A model generated the notes under the pieces. The model did not search any database and was not told where the DNA came from. It saw nothing but the letters and a program-made list of their open reading frames with translations. A stretch of 64,000 nucleotides of DNA from Zygnema cylindricum (lineage: Eukaryota > Streptophyta > Zygnematophyceae > Zygnematales > Zygnemataceae): the NCBI GenBank assembly GCA_037447655.1, contig JBBHKE010002523.1, forward strand, positions 124,001-188,000. The letters run 5' to 3'. This document shows, piece after piece, positions 32,465 through 44,660 of this stretch. The position numbers and the translations under genes are program-made. Position 1 is the first letter of the stretch, and every line of letters starts with the position of its first letter.

Positions 32465-33779
32465 TGTTGAGTTTTGAAATCTTTAGTTCAGTAAATAGAT
32501 CTATGAGAGGAGACTGAGGACTTTGAATATTTTTTGTCTAGGTTAGATGTTATACTTACCTTTGATAGTGTGATAGTAGCAGATAGACAATAAAAGTGTA
32601 CTATACGTCTGTAGGGACATGCAACAAAAGTTGAAGATGAAGCAAGTATGTCAGAGTGACGATCAACACCCACATACGCGTGTCACAAATCATACGGGTT
32701 GGTTCAGTGAATCGGACGGACGAAGACTAATCTAAACATCCGAGAGAAAGTTGTTAGAGATCGAAAATAGGTCGCCGATACAAACCACTCCAACGAACGC
32801 GATTAAAATGGGGACTAGAATGACTAAGTACGCCGTACGCACTCAGGATGTTCGTACCACAAGATCAACATTTATCTGGACCTTTGTGATTAATGTTGAC
32901 TAAGCATCAGCAACATTAATTTTACGGACGCTATTTGTAAATATATGAAAACAAATGGTTGGCGTTTAGTGCATTGGAATTCAGTATTAGACTGAACCGA
33001 AGAATTTTCGCGCTACGGACAACCGGTGGGAGCGGTGAGTAAATGTGGCGCACGCATCCACGTCGCCCCCTTTTCATTCCGTTTTACGACGCGCTGCGCC
33101 GCGCGGACGTCGTGTGTATAAATATGTTTAGGGTTTTTTTCTCATTTGTGTTTTTTTTTATAAAAAAATAACACAACCAGTAAAAAACCCTAAACATATA
33201 AGTCTTAAATTGCAAGGTACCCGGGCGTATCTTGCAAAAAGGTGGGAGTAACGCCTTTTTTGGCTGTAAAGTACGATTCTCACCGCTCCCACCAACCGGG
33301 CCAACTCGTAAGAAACCTAGTCTGTTCATTTAGTTTCAGGTAGTATTCAGGGATTTGGAATTACTTATGGTACAGAAAAGTACAGGTAGGACACTTTGTC
33401 GTAAGTTTTATAGTATTGTAGTACGACCACCCAAATTAGTGTGACAAGTAGATACTCACTGTGAGTAATAAGTTCGGACTTAACCAATTTTGAGTTATCC
33501 AGTTTTAGGATTATGATAAATTAAGGGCAATTTTTGGGAAATTCCAAACATCATATCTTATGGTTTACTCAGTCATATAAGTTGCAATTTAAAGAATTGT
33601 CATTTTATTGTGTTCTGTATCACTGCGACAAGTTAGAGGCATATTGGCTTGTTGAGTCATATTTTGTGTTAATTAAAAAATGGTTGTTGAGTAGGTGCTT
33701 AATAGTTTGTTTTGTTTTTCATGTCTACTTCCACTACTACTGTTGGTTATCCTCCTGCAACAGTGGTTGTAGAACAACA
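32465..33779 (+). repeat. S2 3' LTR (1,315 bp) with foldback insertion
   Basis: It starts TGTTGAGTTTTGAAATCTTT after AAGATTTAAGGGAG and ends TTGTAGAACAACA. The terminal ATG (33720) opens MSTSTTTVGYPPATVVVE, again the Gag N-terminus. It contains GAGGACTTTGAATATTTTT at 32515. It is longer than the solo copy at 46239-47352, partly because of the 280-bp foldback at 33021-33300. Confidence 0.8.
33021..33300. repeat. Foldback (MITE-like) inverted repeat inside the S2 LTR
   Basis: The outer arms are CCGGTGGGAGCGGTGAG (33024-33040) and its complement CTCACCGCTCCCACC (33279-33293). The inner arms are TATGTTTAGGGTTTTTT and AAAAAACCCTAAACATA, meeting at an A/T-rich centre near 33160. The middle parts of the arms have diverged, one side being GC-rich (33090-33115). 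The solo S2 LTR lacks this block. A non-autonomous DNA transposon is the likeliest explanation; I could not define a target duplication. Confidence 0.6.
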
Positions 33780-33799
33780 AGTTTCAACTTAAATACCCA

Positions 33800-36700
33800 A
33801 CTGGCTTGTTCGTTATATTGTGGCAACACAAGTCATGGGAGAGGATTCCGATGAGGACTATGGAGAACTTCTCCTCAACAATGAGCTGGAGGTGAAAGGT
33901 GAGCCGGAGATTCCAACGAGGCAAAAGTGTGCTTTCGGTGGAGTAAGAGAAGCTCTTGAAGAAGGATGGATTATTGATTTAGGAGCCTCAATGCATATGT
34001 GTAGAGAAAAACCATTGTCTGCCAAAATGAGAAATATTCCTACTATATAGAAAGAGTATAGGGATGGGGGTATAGTAACCACTAATTTATTGGGAGCTAT
34101 GTATTTAAAAGTCTTAGTTCATGGTAAGAAATCGATAGTCACTTTCTGTGATGTTCTTTTTATTTCAGAGTTGAACAAAAAATTTATCTTTACGTCGGTC
34201 TTAGATTATAAAGGTTTTGAGACTAGTACTAAGAAATGAGTCATTATTGCTAGTTATGAGAATGCATTGTACTTCATAATTGCAAAGGGTAGCCAATGAA
34301 TGTTTGGGCTTAACTTGAGTAATGGAAAGACGAAGTTTACTATGCCAGTGTAAGTGATTTGATGATATGGCATAAAAGATTGGGACATTTGCATCTAGAT
34401 TGATTGAAAGAAATGAAAAAAATGGGTGTAGTTGAGGGAATACATTTTGGAGATAATGAGACCTTGGATAATTGTAGTGGATGTGCTCAAGGTAAGGCCC
34501 ACAGATTGCCTTTCCCAAAAACCGCAACATATAAGGGTGAAAAGGTCTTAGATCTGGTTCCTACTTACATATGGGGACCGGCCAAAGTGCCATCAGTTGG
34601 AGGGAAAATATTTATTCTTACTATCGCTATTGATTAGTTTAGATACTCATATTTAACTACTATCTACTAACATATCACACTTAAAGGTGTTTGGAAGTCA
34701 AGTGTTTAGTCTAAACAAAAAAAAATCTGATTGGAAGTTAGATGCATGGGGGAAGCCGAGATACCTACTTGGGTATGATGAAAATCTAAAAGGATATAGA
34801 GTTTATGATCTAGGAAGAGAAGACATCATTCTAGTAAAACACTTGGTAGTTATGGATGAAGGGAAGTCTGTAGATCCCATCAAATACACTAAACCGGTTA
34901 ACATTAGAATCGAATCCGAAAATGAGTTGGATTCAGATTCTTCTAACCGAACTTCGGTTCAGCTTGACCTTGCTGTGGAAGAGAAAAATCAGACCAAAAA
35001 TGACCCTCTCTTGGAGTCATTGATTCCGATTGAAATCGAGGAAGAAAACGAGGAAAGATCGGAAAAGGATGATGAACATCCGGAGATGGACTCCATGGAT
35101 AGGGGAGAAGATAAAGCAATTCGGAGAAATTTGAGATTACCCTCCATTCCACCGTAATCAGATTTTGAAAGAGGAAGAAGAAACAGCAAGAGACTTCAAG
35201 AGAGACAAGTGGAACACAAGGTAACTAAGCTGTCACATTTAAGCAAACCCCAGACTTACTAAGAAGCAATTCCGGAACGTAGTATATGGATAAGAGTGAT
35301 TAATGATGAGATAGCTTCCATTATGGAAGCAAACACATGGGAGGTTGTGGATTGTCCTCCTGACAGAAAAAACCGATAGGATGCAAGTAGGTATTTAAGT
35401 TGAAACTCAATCTCGATAACACTATCGAGCGATACAAGGCCATATTAGTGGCAAAGGGGTTCACACAGAAGGAGGGAATCGATTATGAAGAGACTTTTGC
35501 TCTGTTTGTTAGATTTCATTCTGTCCATATTCTACGTAGTCTGACCACAGCAGAAAATATGGAAGTGCACCAGATGGACATCGAACCGCTTTTTTACACG
35601 GAGAATTAGTAGAAATGATCTTCATGCGACAGCCAGAAGGATTTGTGGAGAAAGGAGAAGATAGTAAGGTGTGCAGATTGATAAAGTCTCTTTATGGACT
35701 AAAGCAAGCTCCACGCCAATGGAACAAGAAGTTAGACGAGTTTTTCACGAGTTTGGGATATATCCAAATCAATTCCCATCATTCCATCTATTTAATTGAG
35801 GACGAGGAAGGTATAATTTTCATTGCCATCTATGTTGATGATTTGCTTGTTTTGCCTAAATCAATAGAGAAAACTAATGGATTGAAATAGGATCTAAAAA
35901 GTAGATTTTAAATGAAAGACTTGGGAGAGTCAAAGTACTTTTGGGAATTTCGATGGAAAGGGATAGAGAGAAAAAAACAAATAGACTAACTTAAAAAGAA
36001 GCAATAGGAAATATGCTTGAAAATTTTCAAATGAATAAAGCAAATAATTGTACGACTCTAATGGATTTAAAAAAGGGAAATGAAGGGACCTCAATAGAGA
36101 GAGTCTTGATCTTGGATTATGAGTTAAGACCTGAGGAAAGTGAGTTTATGACAACTATTTTGTGGAGGCAAGTTGTTGATAGTTTGATCTATTTTATGAA
36201 CTGTACTCGTTTGATAAAGCACCAGCTGTAGGGATATTAAGTAGGAGTCTCAATGATCGTAGGAAGAACGATTGGGAAGCGGCCACAAGGGTCATGCGAT
36301 ACTTGATATGAACGAGAGATTTGTGGTTGCATTTTGGAGGGGATAATAGTGAACACCACTTAGAGTGGTACTAGTTATAGATATGCTTCGATGACGAGGT
36401 GTACTTCAAGGTATGTGTTGTATGTTCGGAATGGGGCTTGCTGTTGGAGCAGCAAGCAACAGAAGGTGATTGCTCAGTCCACGATGGAGGCAGGGTATAT
36501 GGCCTCTCGTTTGGTTGTGAAAGAATTAATGTGGGTGAAATCTTTGCTTCAAAAACTTGGATATATAGAGAATAGAGTGCAAAATATATTTTGTGATAAT
36601 CAAGGTGCAATTGCAATTGCAGCAAACCTTAAGCATCACTTTAAAGCAAATCATATGGATATTCGTGTGAGCTTTGTTAGAGAGAAGGTTGAGAATAAAA

Positions 36701-36822
36701 TAATTAGTTTGGAAAATAGATTCGATAGAGAAATGGTAGCTGATATGATGATTAAGCCGGTTTTTTTTCCAAAATATATATTTTGTAGAGAGAAGTGTGG
36801 TCTGAAGCAAACGATAGACTAG
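33800..36822 (+). pseudogene. pol: Old F1 copia element, Gag end to RNase H
   Basis: It starts within the Gag-protease linker (ATQVMGEDSDEDYGELLLNN), then a protease with LGASMHM (the catalytic Asp-Ser-Gly has become Asp-Leu-Gly) and GAG-pre-integrase (CSGCAQGKAHRLPFP, 34404-34637). A deletion near 34665 removes the integrase core and joins to VFGSQVFSLN (34687). RT pieces run from 35400 (ERYKAILVAKGFTQKEGIDY; SLYGLKQAPRQWNKKLDEFF; YVDDLLVL at 35830), and RNase H (CTSRYVLYVRNGACCWSSKQ; CDNQGAIAIAANLKHHF) ends GLKQTID at 36822. Dense frameshifts and stops. Closely similar to A, but clearly older. Confidence 0.85.
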
Positions 36823-36835
36823 AAAATAATGGGAG

Positions 36836-37757
36836 TGTTGAAAAAGTGTATTTTGTATTCTATCTAGTTAGTCTATGGTCTTTCTACAGCTCTCATACTT
36901 GTCCTAATCACTGAGAACTAACAGGCAGCCATGGCTGCCTTAGATAGATAAGAAGACAGGCAAAAGACACAGCCCGTGCAAAAAATAGACTATTACGAAC
37001 AAGATTTGATCTTGTGACCTCCTAGATAACCGCCGTATGGATTAGCCGTCCGTTTTATGTGGTAGGACTTGATGAAGCGTTACATATATAAGATGTGATA
37101 AATATTTAAACAGTGATGCTGCGACACATTTTATTTAATAGCTTACGGAACGAAATAAACATGAAACGAGCTGGACAGCTCGAAATAAACGAAATGACAT
37201 TTAATTTCAACGAACAAAATCAAACGTCGTTCGCGATCGATGACTTGCAGATGAGTCAGAATTCCAGAGTAGACATTTGGCGTTTTGCAAACCAATGTTG
37301 GTGGATAACACGTGGCGAGTTATGATTAAACATCGGATATTAGGGGGGGAGCAACTACGGCTCAAGAGCTGACACACGTATGGTCGTACAAGAAGTACAC
37401 TGGTACGTGTACCTTCTTGTACCTTACAGTCTTGCAATTGGCTAGATACACTAGTGGTAAGTTTAAAGAGGGAGCTTAGGACTTCGACAAAATTTAGGTA
37501 GCCGCCTCTCTCCCAAAGTGCATATGTATTTTTAGGCCATCTTTGGCCAGCGATAACTTAATGCTCAGCGGAGCAAATTCAGTGATGTTTTTTAATGCGG
37601 ACTCTATGAAGTTAAGGCTACACAAAGGTTAATGATTCAAATTTTTCACCTACCAAAGCTGCACTTTTTCATTGGCAATATCAAAAGTGCTAATATTATC
37701 TCAGTGGCTTTATATAAGCTGGACATTCTGTGGACCAATGGAGGTCACTGAATTACA
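36836..37757 (+). repeat. F1 3' LTR of the old element
   Basis: 922 bp, from TGTTGAAAAAGTGTATTTTG (after ATAATGGGAG) to GAGGTCACTGAATTACA. It contains the palindromic GGCAGCCATGGCTGCC (36924-36939) and an antisense tRNA-like module at 36985-37052. The terminal ATG (37738) starts Met-Glu-Val-Thr-Glu-Leu, as in A. Confidence 0.85.
36985..37052 (-). other. tRNA-like module in F1 LTR (antisense), best-kept T-arm
   Basis: The minus strand reads GGCTAATCCATACGGCGGTTATC, a D-arm/A-box-like segment, then AGGAGGTCAC and a perfect T-arm shape: ACAAG, loop ATCAAAT, CTTGT (36999-37015; 5-bp stem, 7-nt loop). The anticodon arm is shortened. Confidence 0.5.
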
Positions 37758-38182
37758 ATATAGCTTTGCAGAGAACAACACAAGCCAGATTGTGACCTCT
37801 ATAAAACAGAAAACAATCACAAGATAGACCTAATTGTAACTAATTTGAATAAAAAAACAATACAACCTTGACATATCTTGTAGTACAGAATTTATGTATG
37901 CAAAGGTAAACTTATATGAAGTACTTTATACAGTGTATAAATGTGTTTTGTATTTAATGTGCATGTTAAGGTAAACTTATATGAAGTACTTTTTTCTGCA
38001 GTGTATAAACATGTTTTGGCTTTAATAAGCATGTCAAAAATTATAGAACTTGGCTTAATTCACACTTTTGAAAAAAGGTAATTAATAGTTCACTTTTATA
38101 TTTCAGTTAGACTCTAAAAAGAGAGAGAGAGAGGGTCAAAGACACGCCATGGCTGCTGCCTTATTTAGAAAGTGGGAGACTA
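37758..38182 (+). other. Unassigned spacer with a 65-bp duplication
   Basis: No coding or transposon motif except a direct duplication beginning AGGTAAACTTATATGAAGTA at 37904 and 37969 (period 65, copies diverged) and a short GA run at 38117-38133. CATGGCTGC at 38149-38157 resembles the F1 LTR palindrome but stands alone. Confidence 0.5.
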
Positions 38183-38187
38183 AAGTA

Positions 38188-39235
38188 TGAAACTCTGAGA
38201 CCTCCATAAGTCCTCAGAGTGGACAGCTTCCAAGAAGCCTCTAGGATAATCCTAACCCCTTTGTGTTTAAGCAAAAATAACTGCCACCCTGGCAGACAAA
38301 AAACTCTGACCACCTTCACCCCTGTGAAGACAAGACTCCCCTGAGTCGATAGCAAAAAGAATCTCTGAATTTGCTCCCCTGAGCAGTAAGTTATGGAGGG
38401 TCAAAGTTGACCTTTTGTACAGAAGCTCTCTGGGAGAGAGGGTCCTATCTTCTAATTTTTCTAAGTCCTATCTCTCTCACAGACTCTATCTACTGATGTA
38501 CGGAACCAATCAGATTACAGTTCCGTACGCAAAAGTACAGCTGCCGGTGTACTTTATGTACGGACACTGTACGACATGCCTTAAATGTCGACACGTGGTA
38601 TGTCCGGATTCGCTCCTTTAATCCTCGGAGATGCCGCGCTCCAATGTAACTTCGCCACGTGTCATCCGATGTGGCGATGCCCACAAACCGCCGAATTCTC
38701 CTTCCGCGATCTCGGCGCTAATTCCGGCCGTCCGATTAAACTCGCATTTGATCGTAGCCGTAATAAATACATGCGCGGTATTTGTTTCGCTTACGAAATC
38801 AATGCGCGGTATTGATTTCTTATCCGTACCGCAATTCGTACTTTTACACTACCATATCTATGTATCCCGTTAACAGTTATAGTTAAATTATTTATCCTAC
38901 GTGTACATGTTTAAATCATTATCGTACTATATACTATGTAAGACTACTTCTAGACTTAACGGCTAAGGCCACGGCTATCTACTCTTTGACGGCCGGCAGG
39001 TACCAGGATCAAATCCTGTCGCCGGCACATATATTTTAGTAATTAATCCCTAGACTAATATAAATTTCCCGTAAACCTGAGGATAGCCTAGGTAGCCATG
39101 GCTCTAGCTTCCTCTCCAATTTCTCAGTGACTGCGACAAGTTTGAGAGTTGGAGAGAGAAGTTAGAGGTAGACTGCCTCGGCTTCTTTATTTCTATTCAG
39201 ACCTAGAAAATACTTAAAAACCATTAATTTCTACA
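38188..39235 (-). repeat. Element B 3' LTR
   Basis: The minus strand starts TGTAGAAATTAATGGTTTTT at 39235 after the polypurine tract (AAAATAAGGGGAG) and ends GGTCTCAGAGTTTCA at 38188. It includes the Gag ATG near its end, the motif AGGACTTAGAAAAATTAG and the tRNA-like module. Confidence 0.9.
38958..39028 (+). other. tRNA-like module in element B 3' LTR (antisense to the element)
   Basis: The plus strand reads GGCTAAGGCCACGGCTATC, then ACGGCCGGCAGGTACCAGG, loop ATCAAAT, CCTGT. GGATCAAATCC (39006-39016) resembles the pol III B box GGTTCRANNCC. The flanks GCCGGCA and CGCCGGCA are near-repeats, not a clean acceptor stem. Confidence 0.45.
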
Positions 39236-39248
39236 CTCCCCTTATTTT

Positions 39249-42200
39249 CTAGTCAATCTTTAATTTCAGACCACACTTCTCCCTGCAGAAAATTAGCTTA
39301 GGGGAAGGCACAGGTTTGGTCATCATATCTGCTACCATCTCACTATCTGGTTGGTACTCTAAACTGATTATTTTATTTTCTACTTTCTCTCTAACAAAGC
39401 TGAGTCTAATGTCCATGTGTTTAGCTTTAAAATGATGTTTAGGATTGGCAGAAATAGCGATTGCTGCTTGATTATCACAAAATATTTTCTGCACACCACT
39501 TTTAAGATGACCAAGTTCACCAAGTAAAGACTTGACCCACATCAATTCTTTTACAGCAGAGCAAGAGGCTATATACTCAGCCTCTATGGTGGACTGAGCA
39601 ATAACCTTTTGCTGTTTGCTACTCCAACAGCAAGCCCCATCACCCACATATAACAAATATCCAGAAGTGCATCTCCTCATCGGAGCATCACCATAACTAG
39701 CATCACTCCAAGTAGTGATGTCAGTATTCTCCCCACCCAAATGCAACCATAGATCCCTAGTTCCTATCAAATATCTAAGAACTCTCTTAGCTGCCTCCAA
39801 ATCCCTCTTAGTGGGAGCATTTAGACTTCTACTCAGCACTCCTACAGCTGCGGCTAAATCCGGCCGGGTACAATTCATAAAATAGATTAGACTTCCCACT
39901 ACTTGCGTGTAAGGAATAGTCTGCATGAACTTCTGTTCTTCAGGAGATAATTCCTCGTCTAAGACTATGACTCCTTCTTCCTCACTCCCCTCACTTCCCT
40001 TCTTCAATTCCATTGGAGTTGTACAACTATTAGCTTTATCCATTTGAAATTTTTCAAGCATGTTCCCTATTGCTTCCTTTTGAGTCAATCTTATAATTTT
40101 TCTTTTTCGGTCTCTCTCTACTTGAATTCCCAAAATATATTTTGCTTCCCCCATATCCTTCATTTCAAATCTCCCCTTAAGATCGGTTTTCAGTTTATTA
40201 ATTTTTTCCATTGATTTACTTAAAACAAGCAAATCATCAACAAAAATTGCAATAAATATAAAACCTTCCTCATCTTCGAAAACATAGATTGAGTGATCTG
40301 AGCTGATCCGGATATATCCGTGACCGGTAAGAAACTCATCAAGCTTCTTATTCCACTGTCGAGGTGCCTGTTTCAAACCATAAAGAGATTTAATCAGCCG
40401 GCATACCTTACTCTCCTCTCCTTCTTCCACAAACCCTTCGGGTTGTCGCATGAAGATCTCCTCTTCCAATTCTCCATGCAAAAAGGCTGTTTTGATGTCC
40501 ATCTGGTGCAGTTCCATGTCTTCCGCTGCTGCCAGGCTGAGAAGTATGCGGACGGAGGGAAATCTGACCACCGGGGCAAAGGTTTCCTCGTAGTCAATTC
40601 CCTCCTTTTGTGAAAATCCCTTTGCCACTAGTCGGGCCTTGTAGCGCTCGATTGAGTTATCTGGGTTCAGTTTTAATTTGAAAACCCACTTACAACCGAT
40701 TGGTTTTCGGTTAGGTGGACAATCCACCAGCTCCCAAGTATCGGCTGCCATAATTGAGGCCATCTCTTCATTGATGGCTGTCTTCCACCGATTTATTTCT
40801 GGACAAGTCATCGCCTCTCCATAAGTTTGAGGTTCATCTTGATGAGATAGTTTTGTTACCTTGTTATTAACCTGTTTTTCTTGCAGTCTTTTACTACTTC
40901 TCCTTCCCCCTTCAAAATCTGAGGCTGGAATAGATGGTTCTCATGGATTCTTTCGAACAAACTCGGTTTCTCCCCTATCCCTTGATTCCGAATCAATTTC
41001 CACCACGTCTTCCGCTTCGGGTAGAGTTGTCACTCGAGTTTCCACAGCCGAGTCCTTTTCAGTCTGATTTGTACCTGCAAGAATGTCATTTTCTCTAAAA
41101 CCTGGATAGTTAGGAAGCTCAAAGTCATCAGAATTTCCTGACTCAAATCTGATTTTTAATGACTTTGTATATTTGAAGGGATCCGCAGACTTTCCTTCAT
41201 CCATAACTACTAGATGCTTTACTAAGATTATATCTTCTCTTTTTAGATCATAAACTCTATATCCTTTAACATCCTCATCATATCCTAATAAGTATCCCGG
41301 TTTTCCTTTAGGATCTAGCTTCCAATTAGACCGATCTGTATCTAGACTGAATACTTGACTGCCGAAAACCTTTAAATGAGATAAGTCTGGTTTCCGGCCT
41401 GTCCATCTCTGATAAGGTGTTTGATCTTTTATAGCTGAAGTAAGAACTCTATTTTTGAGGTTATTAGCACAGTTCATTGCTTCTGCCCAAAACCTTTTTC
41501 CTATCTTCTTATCCGACAACATACTTCTAGCATTATCACTTAGTGTTCTATTTAACCTTTCAGCTACCCCATTCTGTTCCGGATTTTCTGGCACTGTCTT
41601 TTGGTGTTGAACCCCATCTTCCCTCAAAAAATCCTCAAACTGGTTAGAAGTATACTCTCCACCATTGTCACTCCTTACTCTCTTGATTGGAGTTTCATGG
41701 AGTTTTTCGCTCCATGCTTTATATTTTCTAAATCAATCCTGAGCTTCTGACTTGTTTTTCAAAAAATACACCCAGGAATACCGAGACCAATCATCAGTTA
41801 TAGTCATCATAAATCTCTTCCCCCCCGGTGAGGGCACTCTAGCCGGTCCCTAAATATCTGTGTGTACTAGATCTAGAAGTTTTTCTCCCTTGTAGGTGGC
41901 TGTTTTAGGAAAGGGTAATCTGTGTGCTTTACCTTGAGCACACCCACTACAATCACTTATATCATCACTCTCACTGAACTGAATCCCTTCCACCACTCCC
42001 ATCTTTTTCATCTCTCTTAACTTATCTAGATTGACATGCCCAAGCCACTTATGCCACATCATAATATCATGAACACCAGCATAATAAAGTTTCTTGTTTT
42101 CATTACTTAAGATCAGCCTAAACATCCCATGGCTACCTTTCTCAGCAATGAAATAGACATCCTCCTCAAAACTAGCAGTAAAGACTCCTTCCCTAGTGCT

Positions 42201-43607
42201 AGTGAAAAAACCCTTATCATCTAATACAGATGTAGAGATAAGGTTTTTGTTCAGCTCCGGAATAAACAATACATCGGAGAATGTTAATATCAATGTCTTT
42301 CCTTCTACTAACACTTTCAGATCTACCGATCCTACGAGAGTAGTGGTGACTATCCTCCCATCCCGGTACTCTATCTCTACGGTGGGAATCTTTCTCATCT
42401 TAGTGAACAGGTGCTTATCCTTACACATGTGCATTGAGGCACCTGAATCTATAATCCAGCGTGCTTCACCTTTCAATCCACCGTAAGCACATTTTTGCCT
42501 TCGTGGAATTTCAACCTCAGTTTTCGCCTCCAACTCCTCATCCAAAAGAAACTCATCGTCCTCGTCCTCGGATTCCGCCTCAAGTACCTGTGTGACAAGG
42601 GCCTTTTTCTTTCCTCTCGGGGTACCACCAATCTGCCCCTCCTTTAACCGAAACTCGGTTAGCTTAGTGCACTCTGCCATATAGTGCCCCGGTTTCTTAC
42701 AAAAATGACATAAACCTTTGGGAGCCCTTGGTTCGAACTCGTCAGCCTGTTTTTTCTGCTCCCTACCCCCATAGTTTCCGAATGGTTTCCGGGAATCCTT
42801 GTTCCTCCAATCGGTCGCTGTTGCCAACGCTTGGCCACTCTTTCCTCCCCTTCGGATCTCAATCGTATTCTCTCGAATGAGAATCATCCCTACCACTGAG
42901 TTCCATATCCACCTTGAGTCCGGCAAGTCCTGCACACGGTTGACTATGTTCTCGAACTCATCAGGTAACTTCATCAGTAAACAGTTAACCTTTTCTTTTT
43001 CACTAAAAACTTTTCCTGCACTCTCTAGCTCCATGAAGAGTGTAGCAAGCTCATTGCAAAAATCCAACATATTTCCCCCTTTGTATACATACTCCTTAAC
43101 TTTCTGATCAGCCAACTGTTGTTGCTGAATCGTACCACTTCGGTACATCTCTATGAGAGCCATCCAAAGATCGGATGCCCTCTCTTCTTGCAAATGAGGA
43201 CATGCAAGTCCTTGAGTGAGATGGCGTAGAATGAAGTGCTTTGCCGCCATATTGTTGAAGTCCCAGGTTTCAGTATCATTCTCCTCGTTCCTCGGAATAG
43301 GTGACATGAATGCTAAACCAGTTGCTATTGGTGTGGTCGCCTCCTTCTCCTTTCCTTTGTCCACCACCTCTCCTTCCTTTGTTTCCTCCGTTGAAGGTGA
43401 ATCCTCTTTCCTGGTGAATCTGCTTCCTTTAAACCATGGAGGAATTCCAAGACTTGATGGACGCCCCAATCGTCCACTCACTATCCCCCAAAACCTTTTT
43501 TCGCATAGAGCTCTTATCATCATACTTTCCGAGTATATGAAGCCAGTTCCATTAAAGATTGGTACCCTAGAGGGTGGGCCCATAACCTGAAACTCTGAGA
43601 CCTCCAT
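39249..43607 (-). CDS. gag-pol: Element B Gag-Pol polyprotein (single frame, three internal stops)
   Basis: One frame of 1,453 codons runs from the ATG at 43607, which lies inside the 5' LTR, to the stop at 39249. Domains in order: Gag (MEVSEFQVMGPPSRVPIFNG; QVMG is encoded by the primer site), zinc knuckle CHFCKKPGHYMAEC (about 42700), protease RWIIDSGASMHMCKDK (about 42450), GAG-pre-integrase (WHKWLGHVNLDKLREM; CSGCAQGKAHRLPFP), integrase (HTDI; RSDNGGEYTS; NPEQNGVAERLNRTL), RT (HQMDIKTAFLHGELEEEIFM; SLYGLKQAPRQWN; the catalytic box is FVDD at 40233-40244 instead of YVDD) and RNase H (TWSDASYGDAPMRRCTSGY; CDNQAAIAISANPKHHF). Stops interrupt at 41850-41852, 41733-41735 and 40941-40943. With those stops it makes at most Gag and protease. 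Confidence 0.9.
43573..43587 (-). other. Element B primer-binding site
   Basis: GGTTATGGGCCCACC on the minus strand, directly after the LTR end. It is complementary over 15 nt to the anticodon arm of plant initiator tRNA-Met as I recall it. Confidence 0.7.
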
Positions 43608-44635
43608 AAGTCCTCACAGTGGACAGCTTCCAAGAAACCTCTAGGATAATCCTGACCCCTTTGTGTTTAAGCAAAAATAACTGCCAACCTGGCAGAAAAA
43701 AAACTCTGACCACCTTCACCCGTGTGAAGGCAAGACTCTCCTGAGTCGATAGCAAAAAGAATCTCTGAATTTGCTCCCCTGAGCAGTAAGTTATAGAGGG
43801 TCAAAGTTGACCTTTTGTACAGAAGCTCTCTGGGAGAGAGGGTCCTATCTTCTAATTTTTCTAAGTCCTATCTCTCTCATAGACTCTATCTACTGATGTA
43901 CGGAACCAATCAGATTACAGTTCCGTACGCAAAAGTACAGCTGCCGGTGTACTTTATGTACGGACATTGTACGACATGGCCTAAATGTCCACACGTGGAA
44001 TATTCGGATTCGCTCCTTTAATCCTCGGAGATGCCGCGCTCCAATGTTACATCGCCACGTGTCATCCGATGTGGCGATGCCCACAAACCGCCGAATTCTC
44101 CTTCCGCGATCTCGGCGCTAATTCCGGCCGTCCGATTAAACTCGCATTTGATCGTAGCCGTAATAAATACATGGGCGGTATTTGTTTCGCTTACGAAATC
44201 AATGCGCGGTATTGATTTCTTATCCGTACCGCAATTCGTACTTTTACACTACCATATCTATGTATCCCGTTAACAGTTATAGTTAAATTATTTATCCTAC
44301 GTGTACATGTTTAAATCATTATCGTACTATATACTATGTAAGACTACTTCTAGACTTAACGGCTAAGGCCACGGCTATCTACTCTTTGACGGCCGGCAGG
44401 TACCAGGATAAAATCCTGTCGCCGGCACATATATTTTAGTAATTAATTCCTAGACTTATATAAATTTCCCGTAAACCTGAGGATAGCCTAGGTAGCCATG
44501 GCTCTAGCTTCCTCTCCAATTTCTCAGTGACTGCGACAAGTTTGAGAGTTGGAGAGAGAAGTTAGAGGTAGACTGCCTCGGCTTCTTTATTTCTATTCAG
44601 ACCTAGAAAATACTTAAAAACCATTAATTTCTACA
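43588..44635 (-). repeat. Element B 5' LTR
   Basis: 1,048 bp, the counterpart of 38188-39235. The Gag ATG at 43605-43607 sits 20 nt from its end. A tRNA-like module is at 44358-44428, with one change in the B-box-like stretch (GGATAAAATCC). Confidence 0.92.
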
Positions 44636-44660
44636 AAGTAGAGGGCATTTTACCAAAATG

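Larger units (their letters stand above)
38188..44635 (-). mobile_element. Element B: nearly intact F1 Ty1/copia retrotransposon
   Basis: A 6,448-bp element flanked by the 5-bp target duplication AAGTA (38183-38187 and 44636-44640). The LTRs are both 1,048 bp with no length difference and about 23 mismatches by my count (about 2.2%), so insertion was fairly recent. Internal order on the minus strand is primer site, single gag-pol frame, polypurine tract. The only coding defects I find are three in-frame stops. It is one of the two youngest and most complete elements in the window. Confidence 0.93.

Noticed and set aside
43985-44273. Short forward ORFs duplicated at 38585-38873
   Set aside because: They appear twice only because both lie in the LTRs of element B; they have no homology that I can recognise and are antisense to the element.
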